DNA from: Sternotherus odoratus
Lineage: Eukaryota; Chordata; Testudines; Kinosternidae
Assembly (NCBI GenBank): GCA_032164245.1
Contig: JAVMKO010000157.1
Coordinates: 166,040-230,039, forward strand
Length of the DNA stretch: 64,000 nt
Reading direction: 5' to 3'
The position numbers were made by a program, and so were the translations under genes. Each line of letters starts with the position of its first letter. The first letter of the stretch is position 1. The notes under the pieces were generated by a model that saw only the letters and a program-made list of their open reading frames with translations, was not told the DNA's origin and made no database searches. Shown here piece after piece: positions 34,150-45,700 of this stretch.

Positions 34150-37100
34150 CATCTTGTCATAGTAGATGCGTGTGAGAAGGGTCCCTGAAAAGAGACAGGG
34201 AAGGGGATAGGGTAGGGGTGGGCAGGAGGTAAAGGGGACAGTGTATCCTGACTTCATAAACTTCCAACATCCATTTGTCTGATGGCCCAGACGTGGTAAA
34301 AGGACTGGGGTTGATGGCCAAAAATTGGGGATGAGTCAGGCATGAGCACTTTTTCATGAAGGAGATCGTTCAGACCCTTGATCCACTTTTCAAAATTTTT
34401 GGAGATGCTGCCTGAGAAGTCGGTGCTTGAGACTGAGGTGGTTGCCAGCATTCTGATCATTGATGCTGGCATTGTTGCCTGTTTGAGGAGTCTCTAGGGC
34501 TCTGAGATGGCTGGTATCTCCTTCTCTTTGCAGGGGGTTGTAAATCCCCAAAGCGTGGAGCATGGCCTGAGAGTCCTTCACTGAATGAAGGGCTTTGTCC
34601 GTCTTCTGAGAGAAAAGAGTTTGTGACGAAGTGGGAGTACTGTGTGTGTGTGTGTGCCTCAGTTTCCCCTATGCATTTCTTGGGCCTCTATGTGGAGGGA
34701 AAGGAATGTAAGGGTGATGCAAAGCAGAGCCACTGCAGGTATTCATAGGTGAAGCTGTAACCTGACCCCAAGTGGGGGAGGGAGGTCAGCTGAATCTGTT
34801 GGAGGGAGGTCAGGTGATACCTGAAGCCCGGGAAACCAAACAAAGGACAGAGGGACTGGAGGTGGGGGAGTAGGCAGTCTGGGTCTGGGTCTAGCTGGGA
34901 CGGGGAGAGCAGCGAACTCGCTCTCTAGCCCCGAGATGGATCCAGCGGAGGGCTCACGCTCGCTGGCTGCATGGTCTGTGTTGGACCAGATGGAAGTCAT
35001 CGAATAAACTTGGGGAAGAAGCAGGAGCCCAGAATCTGGGTCTCACCTCCTGGCACACCCCAGAAAGGCCTAACTGAAGGACCCTGTTGAGACTGAGAAG
35101 CTGTGAGTTGGATGGTTCCTGACATCTCAAATAAACCGTCTATTCTGCTGGCTGGCTGAGAGTCACGTTTGACTGTGGATTTGGGGTGCAGAACTCATGG
35201 GCTCCCCCAGGACCCCGCCCAGGCGGCCTTGCTGGGGGAAGCACACGGAGGGGCAGAAGGTGCTGAATGCTCCGAGGTCAGACCCAGGAAGGTGGAAGTG
35301 GGGACCCCTGAAGCTCCTGGCCTGGGAAACAGGCTGTGTACGGAGAAGGGGCCCTCCACCCGGAGTCTGGTCTGGCTTCCTAGGGAGCGGTTCCAGACCA
35401 TCGCCCGGGCGCTCCGGGACAGAGTTGTTCCTGGTTGAAAGATAAGTCCTCTACTTTTATCTGGAGTTCTTTTGGTATCCCCGAGGGCAGAAGCCATGAG
35501 GCTCCATGCATTACTGCCACTGTGGCTATCATTCTGGCTGCTGTATCTGCCGTGTCCAATGCTGCCTGAAGGGCTGTTTTGCATCTGAGCTGGCCCTCAG
35601 GGACGGAGGCCTGGAATTGTGCATTTGTCTTCTGGTAGCTCAGAGGTGATCTGGGCAAGTTTCCCTTCGTTGTCGTAGTCGTATTTGGCCACCTGAAACT
35701 GAAGGGCACCAGAGGAATATACCCTGTGTCCGAACAGGTCGAGTCTTTTGTGTTCTGTGTCATGGAGTGTAACCTTGAATTGTGGCTGTTTGTTTCGGTG
35801 ATTTACTGCCTCGACAAGGAGGGAGCTGGGAGGCGGGTGTGCAAATAGAAAGTCTGCCCCCCGTGGATGGTATGTAATATTGTCGATCCACTCTTTTGAA
35901 AGTGGCTGGAATAGAGGAAGGTGTCTGCCAGCCTGTCTCCACAGGATCCAAGGCCTCGTTGCTGGGAAGGGCAACCTTGGAGGTAGATGCAGGTTGCAGT
36001 ATTTGTGCCAGCTTCTGCTCATTTAATTTACCTCCTCTAGCAGGATGTCTTGGCTTTGCATGACTCTCTCAAACAGCTCTTGAAGTCATCCACCAAGGTT
36101 GGCGGTGGGGGCATAATCACCTCATCTGAGGAGAAAGAGGAATTGTGCACAGGAGATGTATCCTGGTCTGTGCCCGGCTCTGGGTCCTCTCCCCCTTCCT
36201 GCGTCTCCAAGGGTTGTGGTATGGGAGATGCTGGGTTAGAGCGCAGTTCACATCTAGGCACTGTGGACAGCCTAGAATGCTGACCCCTATATGCGCTCCA
36301 AGGTTCCCATTGCACCCATTGCATTAGGAAAGCCATAGGAGGCTACATCCATGGAGGTCCACACCATAGTAGGTTCATCTGGTGTTTAGGACTCACATGG
36401 CCCCACACTGCTCGGTGGGCTTTAGGTGAGGAGTGACGTGGAGACAGGTGGTATTGTCCTTGCATCATCTCCTCCTCATCACTGGAGAACAGTGCCATGT
36501 CTCGTGGGTGTGATCTCCTCTGGAGCCTGTGGGGGAGCCCTCGGCACCACGTATCGGTAAATGTGGTGTCCTTGAGGTTTCTAAGTGTCTCTGCTACAGC
36601 AGAGACAGTGCCGGTGCCCATTTCTGAGTAGTCGGTGCCAGGGGTGCTCTCTCTTTCGTTGATGGAGTCGGTGCCAACTGGTGTTGTTTGGCCGGTGCCA
36701 ATTTGGTAGTGTCTACGGTGCCAACTGGTTTGTCAGTGCCGGAGTGGAGGCATGCTGCCTGAGACACTCACTGCCAAGTCCTGTACTGGTCAGCTCAGTG
36801 CCATGGAGGAGACAGGTTTGTGTCGGTGTCTTGAGTCCATTTCTCTCGCGCAGACTTTGGCAGTGCCAGAGGAGCCTGGAGTGTTATAGGTGCACACCCA
36901 AGAGTAAGATGGCATCGGGGGGCAGTGTCCTGGTAGGAGGCCGCCTCTATTTTCACAGACCTCTCTGTGGAGACGTTTGAGCTGCTTTTTTGGTTTTCAG
37001 ATGGTAGGTCTCCTTTTCCATCTTGGAGTGCCCAGACAGGCTGTTTGCTGTCCTCCTCTGGCTGTGGGGATGTCTCCATCAAGATCATTTAAGACAGAGA

Positions 37101-37210
37101 TCCCTATCCTGCTGGGCTCTGGCTTCCAGGTTGCTGCAGTGGGAGTAGTTCTGGGGACTATGCCTCCCACCCAGGGAGCGTACACAGTGTCCATCTGAAA
37201 TGGGCATGGC
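34150..37210 (-). mobile_element. DIRS-type retrotransposon remnant (gag and start of RT)
   Basis: Broken minus-strand frames in order match DIRS-element Gag: a Ser/Pro-rich N part, then HKRLDLFGHRVYSSGALQFQ (about 35.7 kb), then ALDTADTAARMIATVAVMHG (about 35.5 kb). After an inserted LTR come KDSQAMLHALGIYNP (about 34.57 kb) and SDKWMLEVYE (about 34.28 kb), the last resembling the RT start. The C-terminal part of vertebrate LAP2-alpha is thought to derive from this Gag family. Many frameshifts show that the copy is old. It lies in the F5-like intron between the exons at 33249 and 38218. Confidence 0.75.
34622..35421 (+). mobile_element. Solo LTR, 800 bp, with 5-bp target duplication
   Basis: The element runs TGTGACGAAG...GCTCCGGGACA and is flanked on both sides by GAGTT (34617-34621 and 35422-35426). 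It aligns over its length with the copy at 25218-25995. AATAAA occurs near 35003 and 35131. It splits the DIRS gag remnant; the Gag frame on either side is continuous apart from a small indel. No internal retroviral sequence remains. Confidence 0.88.
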
Positions 37211-38217
37211 ATCACGGCAGGAGCCGCATCGTTTGAAGCCTCGAGACCCTGGCACTTTAACTAGTGACCGTCCCTAAAGGGGAGAAGGGGTGTTGTCGAA
37301 CGAAGTAACAAGACATTTGGTTTTGTTTTACTAACACTAACTCTCTAACAGCTTATCTAGTTATCGAAAAGCTTTTTCTTAATGGTTTTTAGGGAGAAGT
37401 GCTAACACTGCCCCTTCACTCCCTCTTTAGCAGAGGATGGTTGAAAACGAACTGGAGGGTTGGGTCCTGTGCGTGTTCCACACAGCACCAACGGCACTAT
37501 GAGATGCTTACTGGTTTGATCCAGTCTGATAGCTCCAACTTCTTTTGCTCCTAAATGACTGATGGGCCAGACCTGGACATTTGATGCAACCATTTTGTTC
37601 AGTGATGCCAGTATAATTTGTCCATAAGCCCATTTTAACCAGCCTAGGGTGGTTAACACCAGTGGAAAGCTACATATGCTATAGCAGACTAGAGCAGAGG
37701 TAGGGGTCCCTATACCAATGGCTTTCTCTGCTGCCAGAGTCAGAGGGAAAAGCAGCTCTTGCTATGGAAAAAGGGAGACTGTCAGGATGTTGCTTTCTGA
37801 ATGCAGAAGGGTGAACAGGGCCCCAATGTATGGCTTTTAGGATCTGGCCTGCTGGTTTAGATGTGGACATTTTTCCATTTCTATAGATTTTTACAGAGAA
37901 CTTCAACACTGTGCCTCAAATTAGAGTTATACAATTTACGGTATACGGTAAGGACTTTTTTGGGGACTGCTCAAAAGCAAAACAGAATCATCAGTAAGTA
38001 TAGTATATGAAACAGCATTGCTGTGTCACGTGCAGCCAGCATACATATACCCCATGTGGATCAACCTCTCTTGCTGTGATCTAGGGAAAGATTTAGATGG
38101 GCTGAAATTTTGTATGCACTTTATACAAAGCGTGTCTATTTTTATGCATCCTTATGGACTCTAGATATGAAATCTCTTAGCAGATCATTAAACAAACACA
38201 GCAGTCCTGCCACTTAC
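37211..38217. other. F5-like intron sequence, no exon recognised
   Basis: No splice-bounded A2-end or B-domain exon was found here or in the rest of the 33250-38217 interval. In factor V an exon ending A2 and the large B-domain exon would be expected between the flanking exons. Confidence 0.45.
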
Positions 38218-38428
38218 CAGCATTGTCCATTTCTACAGTGACCGACTCTCCACTCGGGGAAAAGATTCAGTACATCTTCATACTTTCCTCGAGTCAAAAA
38301 AGCGTGACCAGACAGGTGTAAGGACACTACCTCATCCTGGGTGCCAATACTGGAGACGTGCCACTGCACAATTCTGTCCTGGCAAAATCCCAGGATACCG
38401 GCGCTGTCAGACATGTAGCCATTTATTG
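38218..38428 (-). CDS. F5: Coagulation factor V-like exon, A2 domain, with 2-nt deletion
   Basis: Exon of 211 bp between TTGTTTTAG and GCTG|gtaagt. It reads INGYMSDSAGILGFCQDRIV, then QWHVSSIGTQDEVVSLHLSG and KYEDVLNLFP. After LFP (near 38255) the frame shifts. Two missing bases remove the expected Met, and the following residues are only recoverable in another frame, where a Glu-Ser-Val-Thr-Val-Glu-Met-Asp-Asn stretch follows. Splice sites are intact. This is either a sequencing error or a disabling mutation. Confidence 0.8.
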
Positions 38429-38945
38429 CTAAAACAAAGCATAAGAGATGCTGTTACTGCACCTTAAAGCCTCACCAGCCAAATTCATGCCTTCTGTGGA
38501 GTGACATCAGGGATAGACCGGACACATCTTTGTATCCAGACAGAAAGATTTTTGGCACTCTAATGAAATTGGGATGCAATCCTGTCACCTTCATCTGAAG
38601 GGACACCTTTAGGTAAAAAAAAAAAAAAAAATCACATTAAAATGAAATGCCCTTACCTCTGTTCCTAGTCACCTGTATGAGGTTCGGTGAGAAAGAAGTC
38701 AAAGAGATATTTTTAAAATGGTTTATTTTGTACATTTCTCTCAGTTCGCTAGCTGTGAAATAGACTAGGAGTCAGTTTCACTTGTGTTTACTTTTCACTT
38801 TGGGGTTCTGCATTACTCACTGTATAATGCAGACCTATGAGTGACTGGGGATAGAGTGAGAAACGGGCTCCCAGTGCTTCTGCAATCATAGTCACCAGCT
38901 ATTGTGTCCTGAAGGCATATGCCCTCACACATGGTCAGATTCATA

Positions 38946-39095
38946 AGCTAGGGCTTGTCCTCACTACGGCAGGGAAGCATCGATTTTCAAGCTGGAGTCG
39001 ACGGGGGACTGTGCCGCCGACCGCCGCCACCGTGAGGGCGGGAGGTAAGTTGGCTGTAGAGACGTCGATTTCAGCTACGTTATTAACGTAGCTTA
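38946..39095. mobile_element. Partial MITE of the 'gggct-gtc-cact' type
   Basis: The sequence 'agggcttgtcctcactacggcagg...gtcgacgggggactg...cgtcgatttcagctacgttattaacgtagc' resembles the left part of the neighbouring element at 39096-39896. Confidence 0.5.
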
Positions 39096-39896
39096 GGGCT
39101 GGTCTCCATTACGGGGGGATCGAGGGCAGATACGCAACTTCCGCTACGTGAATCATGTAGCTGAAGTTTGCGTATCTGCAGCCGACTTACCGTCCGTCCC
39201 CACGGCGGCGGCGGGCGGCGGCGCGCTCCCCCGTCGACTCCAGCTTGCGCCTCCCGGCAAGCTGGAGTTCCGGAGTCGACGGGGGCGCTGCGAGCGATCG
39301 ATTTCTCGCGTCAAATCCATCGCCAGAAGATCGATGGCTACCCGCTGATTTGGCGGGTAGTCTCAGGGCCGGAGTCAGGGGGGTACAACGGGTAGAGCTG
39401 TACTGGGCCCCAGACTTCAGGGGGGCCCCCTGCAGTCCGGGGACCAGTACACAGCTCTACTCGTAGTCGTGCCCCTGGGCACCGCACCGCATTTCCCCGG
39501 CTGTGTCCGGCGCCGCGGCCGGCTGCCTCCCAAGCCCTTCAGCCGCTGCTCGTCCCGCGCCCCAGCAGCCGCCCCGAGGCACCCCCGGCTGCAGCGCTTC
39601 CCCCGCCCACCCGCATCAAGAGCCGGGCCAGCCCTTGGCGGGGGGGGGGGGGGGGAGGCCCCCCGGCACCACAGGATGCCGGCGGCTTCAGAGCACTGGC
39701 CGGGTGCGCCGCTCCCAAGGCACCCCCGGCAGCAGCGCTTCCCCTGCCCACCTGCAAGAGCCGGGCCAGCCCTTGGCGGGGGGGCCCCCAAACGCTCAGA
39801 GTAGGGGGCCCCAAAATTTCTGTCACCGGCCCTGGGTAGTGGACCCCTAAATTGAGTATCTACAGTCGATTTCCCCCCCTAGTGGAGACCAGCCCC
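39096..39896. mobile_element. MITE with TA target site, interrupted
   Basis: The left end GGGCTGGTCTCCATTACGGG and the right end CTAGTGGAGACCAGCCCC form a terminal inverted repeat bordered by TA on both sides. The interior has the nested palindromes ACGTGAATCATGTAGC and GTCGACGGGGGCGC. It is split by a second element at 39364-39834. Confidence 0.7.
39364..39834. mobile_element. hAT-like MITE nested in the MITE at 39096
   Basis: Starts CAGGGCCGG and ends CCGGCCCTG, a perfect 9-bp terminal inverted repeat. It is flanked by GGTAGTCT and GGTAGTGG, an 8-bp duplication with six matches. The C/G-rich interior carries two direct copies of a segment containing GAGCCGGGCCAGCCCTTGGC. Confidence 0.7.
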
Positions 39897-40724
39897 TAGA
39901 GTCAGACACCGGAAGAAACCCCAGAGGCTAGCGTTGCATCAGCAGTTTCTCTGGCTGCTCTGCTATCCTGTGTGTTACTGGGACCACACGCTCCCTCCTG
40001 GTTCCCTTGTGCTATGGCTCTGAGGAGGCAGCTTTTCAGAACTACATGCACTGAGGCCCCACACGGGGCTGTGCAGCCATGCCCCCCCACCCCACTGTCA
40101 AATTAACAGACTCATTAACACTTACAAATTGCTGCAGCTTGCTTGGCTGTCTTCTGGATTCTTCCCAACATCCCTCCTGATTCCTTCTCCCATCACCTCA
40201 GGGCAAATGGATTTTTCCTGGTCACCACTCCAGGAACCCTACCAGCTGCTGCCCACTATAACCATTCACCCCAGGATCCATTCCCCTCTGCCAGGCCTCC
40301 TCCCTCCCTCACATACTCTACCTCTCTCTGTCTCCCGCAGTCATGGATACCTCCACCCCCACCTCCAGGTGCTTGCCTCGATGGACTACCGTTGGTTGCC
40401 CAGAAGCCCATGAAGGGCAGCTGAGACCACTCTCACCTCCCCTTCTCAGTTTACATTTGCCCAGCTCATGACAAGCTGGTTTGTGCTTGAGTTGCCCTAG
40501 TCGTGCCCTATGAAATTCTGGAAAGAGCAGATCCTTGAAGCCAGAACCAGAACTCTGCTCGTTCATGCTTTCAGCACACAGTCATCGGTCAGCACACAAT
40601 TTCAAGGGGCCAGTTTCTGCCACTTGGGAAATTCCCATACCTGCCTTGCCCCTCAGAATAAGCACCCATCTGGGTACTTGCACTCACATGAGTGTTGCAA
40701 ATTTGGGCCTAGTTTCCCACTCAC

Positions 40725-40875
40725 TGTGCATGACGTTGGACCTGTAGAAGTTGGGACCATCCCTTTTAATGCTGGAGGGGTTGCTGCAGTACTGCTTGAT
40801 GTTCTCCTCCAAGTACCAACTCTTGTTTTCATCAAACACAGCAAACACGGCCTGCTGCTCTGCATCCACCCGTTT
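40725..40875 (-). CDS. F5: Coagulation factor V-like exon, A2 domain
   Basis: Exon of 151 bp between CTGTCTTTCAG and ACA|gtgagt. It reads KRVDAEQQAVFAVFDENKSW, then YLEENIKQYCSNPSSIKRDG and NFYRSNVMH. The VFAVFDENKSWYLE signature is characteristic of the factor V A2 domain. It joins in phase to the exon at 38428, giving H-T-I-N-G-Y. Confidence 0.9.
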
Positions 40876-40984
40876 CTGAAAGACAGCAGACATGGCAGGG
40901 TAAGTTTTGCAAGCAGCTAACGGAAATAAAGTGGAGTATAGTAAGGGCCTAATCTTACCATTCCTCTAGAGGCAAAATGTCCAT

Positions 40985-41100
40985 TCAAGTGAAGAGAAGC
41001 ACAGTCCGGTGATTAGAGCAAGGGACTGGGGTACCAGACTCCTGGGTTCGATTTCTACCTCTGCAACGGACTCACTGTGCGACACTGGGCCAGCTACTGG
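40985..41100 (+). mobile_element. MIR SINE fragment
   Basis: The sequence 'gtccggtgattagagcaagggactggggtaccagactcctgggttc...actcactgtgcgacac' is the MIR tRNA-like head and body. Confidence 0.75.
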
Positions 41101-41891
41101 CACGGTGGCTATGCCCTATTGGCCCACTTGTTGCTGTATGCGCAGGCGCTTGAGTCCCTGCTTCCACTCACTTCTGATTGGTGTCTGAGCCACTGCCAAA
41201 GTAGATTCCTTCCTTTGGCCCCGTGGAGGGGAAGTGGAAGAAGAACTCTCCCAGCAACCCCCTTGCAATGCTTCTGGATCCCCAAAGTTTGGGGTTGTCA
41301 GACCTGGGGTAAGCCTATGATAGGCTGGGGTCAGAAGCTATCATAGACTGGGGTCAGAACTTCCCCAAAGTTTGAAGGTATGCAGGGAGAAAGGGAGGAA
41401 GTTTAGGGTGGTGTCTAGAACCAGAATTTTGCAATTTACTGTCTTGGCAAACAAAGCACAACGAAAGGAATCACTTGCAGCCCGATCTGTCTACCTGAAA
41501 GCCCCAGCGAGCACTCTAAACCTGGGGCCAAATATGCCAGGATGCAGCTAAAAACAATCCCTGCAAGCAGCCCTTATAGAAAAGTGCTATCGAATTGAAT
41601 AGAAAACAATCCCCTTATTTTACATTCTATAGGATGAGTGGAAAACCTAATGTCCCAAGCAGTGAGTTCTGTAGGGTGGTTTAAAGAACGTATCCAAAGG
41701 ATCTCATACTTCGTTATATGCTACAGGTTTTAAGACCAACTTCCACAGAAGCTCCGCGATCTGATCCCAGTTCGGTTCTAGAGGCCTTTTCTCGAAGGGA
41801 ACAGTCAGTGAAACCAAATTTCCTTGTACTTCAAACAACACACACAGACAGGAGCCTTTCCTTCTCAGAGGTTGTAGAACATGATCAATAC

Positions 41892-42103
41892 CCGCACACC
41901 CCTCTGGTCCAGGGCTTCCCTTTTACAAATCAGAAGTGGGCCAATCAGTCCAGAGGCTCTATCCCTGGTTACATCAACGGCACTGTGATATAATCTCGTG
42001 AGACACTGGGCATCCTGTGCAGTGGGCTGATCGGTGTCCACGACGCTCCACTTATACATGTAGGTTTCCCCCGGTTGAACTGCTTTACTCAGGGTGCCGT
42101 TGT
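41892..42103 (-). CDS. F5: Coagulation factor V-like exon, A2 domain
   Basis: Exon of 212 bp between TCTCCTTCAG and CGG|gtattg. It reads [20 protein letters not shown], then [20 protein letters not shown] and [20 protein letters not shown]. The [11 protein letters not shown] and DAQCLTR motifs place it in factor V A2. It joins in phase with the exon at 51496-51598, and the young retrotransposon lies in the intron between them. Confidence 0.9.
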
Positions 42104-42340
42104 CTGAAGGAGAAATAAAAAGAAACCCTAATAGGAGTTACAAACTTAGAGCCAGATTCATGGGTGCTGTAAATTGGCTTAGCTCCGATGAAGTCAGTGC
42201 ACCTTTCAGGTATTTGATGTAGTTTGGGGAGAACTACACTTCGAAAGCAACAGAGTATGGGGATCTAGATACAGCATGGTTCTGGCTTACAACAGAAGTT
42301 TGCACTGCAGAAAGGTGCTTAACTATGCTCCGTTATTAAG

Positions 42341-42738
42341 TGTGGCAAGGTGGCCCCCCGGGCACCCCAGATTCAGGTTCTCGAGCAGCTCCTCTGGCTA
42401 AGTTTGGCTCCTCGCCTGGCTAGGGAGGGCGAGCTCCCTCCTGGGAAGGGGCTCCTTCCCGCTGCTCTGCCTGCTGGCAGCCTTTCTAGGTTTGACCCTC
42501 ACTCTCCCTCACTTTCTTCTGCTTCCACAAACTCGCTCTTCTAACTCCTCCTGCCTCCAACCACACTCCTCAACTCCCACACCCTTCTCTGGGGAGGACT
42601 CTCTTTAAAGGGCTCTGGAAGCCTCCTTAACTGGTCTCAGCTGGCCCTACTTCTGATTGTGGCAGCTTGCTCAGCTGGACCTAATTTAGCCTGCAGTTTC
42701 CCCTCTCACCACAGCCTTCCAGCCCTGGGTTTACCACA
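42341..42738 (-). repeat. 3' LTR of the Gmr1-like element
   Basis: 398 bp, reading TGTGG...CCACA on both strands, identical by eye and in length to the copy at 47256-47653. TTTAAAG/CTTTAAA near 42605 is the only TATA-like candidate. The last codons of the Gag-Pol frame run into it. Confidence 0.95.
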
Positions 42739-45700
42739 CATCCCCCCCCCCTGCTCAACACCATGGGGTTGGGCTACTTGGGTCGCTGCACAGTGTACCC
42801 TTGACAGGCCGTCTGCATTTCCGTGCAGGAGGCCGGATCTATGGTGCACGCGGAAGTGGTAGGGTTGTAGCGAGAGGAACCATCTGGTGACCCTTGCGTT
42901 TTTGTCCTTATTCTGGTGCATCCACTTCAGCGGAGCATGGTCCGTGACCAGGGTAAACCGTCTTCCAAGCAGGTAGTAGCGGAGGCTTTCCACGGCCCAC
43001 TTTACCGCCAGGCACTCCTTCTCTACCACGGCGTATTTCTGTTCCCTGGGTAGGAGCTTCCGACTGAGATATAGGATCGGGTGGTCTTCTCCATCTATTA
43101 TCTGGGACAGCACCGCTCCTAGCCCTACTTCAGAGGCATCCGTCTGTAATAAAAACTCCTTCTCCCAATTCGGGGCTATTAGCACGGGGTCAGTGCAGAG
43201 GGCCGTCCGCAGATCCCTAAACGCCTCTTCTGCTGAATCTGACCATCTCACGATGTCCGGGCCACGGGCTCTCGTCAGGTCAGTTAGTGGGCATGCCCGG
43301 GCGGCGAAATGGGGAATAAACCGTCGATAATACCCGACCAACCCCAGGAATGCCCTGACCTGCCTCTTCCGGACTGGTCGTGGCCACTTCTGGATCGCCT
43401 CTAGCTTGTTGAGCTGGGGTCGTACCAGTCCTCTCCCCACTATGTACCCGAGGTATTTGGCTTCTGCTAGTCCGATTGCGCACTTGGCAGGATTCGCAGT
43501 CAAGCCGGCCTTCCTCAGGGTGTCTAGCACTGCCTCCACCTTCCCCAAGTGTGTCTCCCAGTCGGGGCTATGGATAATTACATCATCTAAATAAGCGGCT
43601 GCGTACTTACGATGCGGCCGCAGCAGTTTGTCCATCAGCCTCTGGAAGGTGGCGGGGGCCCCGTGCAACCCAAAGGGGAGGACCGTGTACTGGAACAATC
43701 CCTCTGGAGTGGCGAAGGCCGTCTTCTCCTTATCCGCTGGGGCCAGGGGGATTTGCCAGTAGCCTTTGGTTAGGTCCAGGGTGGAAAGGAACCGCGCTGT
43801 TCCTAGTCTGTCAATCAGCTCATCTACTCGGGGTAACGGATAGGCATCGAACTGGGAGACGTCATTTAGCCTCCGGAAGTCATTGCAGAATCGTACACTG
43901 CCATCTGGCTTGGGTACCAAGACCACGGGACTGGACCACTGGCTATGGGACTCCTCTATGACCCCTAATCTTAACATTTTCCGGACTTCTGCCCCAATCA
44001 CTTCCCTCTTGGCCTCAGGGATCCGGTATGGCTTGACATATACCTTTACCCCCGGCTCCGTGTGGATGTGGTGGCATACTTCCCTGGTTCGGCCTGGTGT
44101 CTCTGAGAACACGTCCGGGTGGCGTTCGATCATGCGGATTGCTTCTTCTCTTTGGTTTGGGGTCAGCTCGGGGGATATCCGTACCTGGCTAGGCTGGTCC
44201 CCTTTCTGGGAGGTTGCGCTGAGCGCGACTACTTGGGCCTCTCTATCCTGCCAAGGCTTCAGTAGGTTCACGTGGTAGATCTGCTCCGGCTTCCGGCGTC
44301 CCGGCTGTCGGACCTTATAGTCTACACTCCCCACGGCTTCGATCACCTCATAAGGCCCTTGCCATTGGGCCAGCAGTTTACTTTCAGCCGTGGGTACCAA
44401 CACCATTACCCGGTCCCCCACCTGGAACTTCCGGCTCAACGCCCGGCGATCGTAGTACGTCCGCTGGGCCTCTTGGGCCTTCTTCATATGCTCTCGCACG
44501 ATGGGGGTGACCTGAGCTATCCTCTCTCTCATCTGTGCCACATGTTCAATGACATTTCTCCCCGGATTCGGCTGTTCTTCCCAACCCTCTTTGGCTATGT
44601 CGAGGATGCCCCGAGGGTGGCGCCCATACAACAACTCAAATGGGGAGAATCCTGTTGAGGCCTGCGGCACCTCCCTCACGGCAAACAGTAGGTAGGGGAG
44701 CAGGGTATCCCAATCCTTCCCGTCCCGGCTCACTACCTTCCGTAGCATGCTCTTCAAGGTCCTATTGAAGCGTTCGACCAGGCCGTCAGTCTGAGGATGG
44801 TAAACCGACGTCCTTAGGGCCCGCACTTGGAGCATGCTGCATAAGTCCTTCATTAGTTTAGATACAAAGGGGGTCCCTTGATCGGTTAGGATCTCCTTGG
44901 GTATCCCCACTCGGGAGAAAATCTGCACCAACTCCCGGGCTATGGTCTTAGACATCGTGTTCCGTAGGGGCACGGCCTCCGGGTATCGGGTGGCGTAGTC
45001 TAGCACAACCAGTATGTGCTGGTGGCCCCGGGCAGATTTCTCTAATGGGCCTACCAGGTCCATAGCGATCCTCTCAAACGGGACTTCAATGATGGGTAGA
45101 GGTACCAACGGGGCCCGTAAGTGTGGCCGGGGGGCGTGCAATTGGCAGTCCGGGCAGGAGGCACAATACCGCCGGACAGCCGCGTAAACTCCAGGCCAAA
45201 AAAATCTTTTCAGGACCCTATCAAGGGTTTTATCTACCCCTAGGTGGCCCCCAAAGAGGTGGCTATGGGCTAGGTCCATCACGCTTCTCTGGTGCTTCTG
45301 CGGTACCAAGAGTTGCTCAACGGTCTGGTCCGATACCCGGGCTACTCTGTATAACAGGTCCCCTTTTATTATATAATACGGCTCTCGGCCCTTGACCTTC
45401 CCTGCTACCGGGACTCCATTCACCTCAATTACCTCCCTCTGGATATTGTGGTAGGCTGGATCATTGGCTTGATCCTGCCCAAAACTTTCCATTGAGGGGC
45501 CAATTGGCCCCAACTCTGGGGGATCTACCCCTGACTCCCTCTCGGGGTCAGTCTGAGAGGTACTAGGTCCAGCGTCTGGCTCCCCCACAGCTCGCCGAGC
45601 CCTCTTCCCCCTGGGGCTTACTCGTTCTCCTACCAGCGCAACCCTCCGGTACTGGGTCAAAATCTTTGTCCCCAACTCCTTCGCTGCCCTTTTCTCCCTC

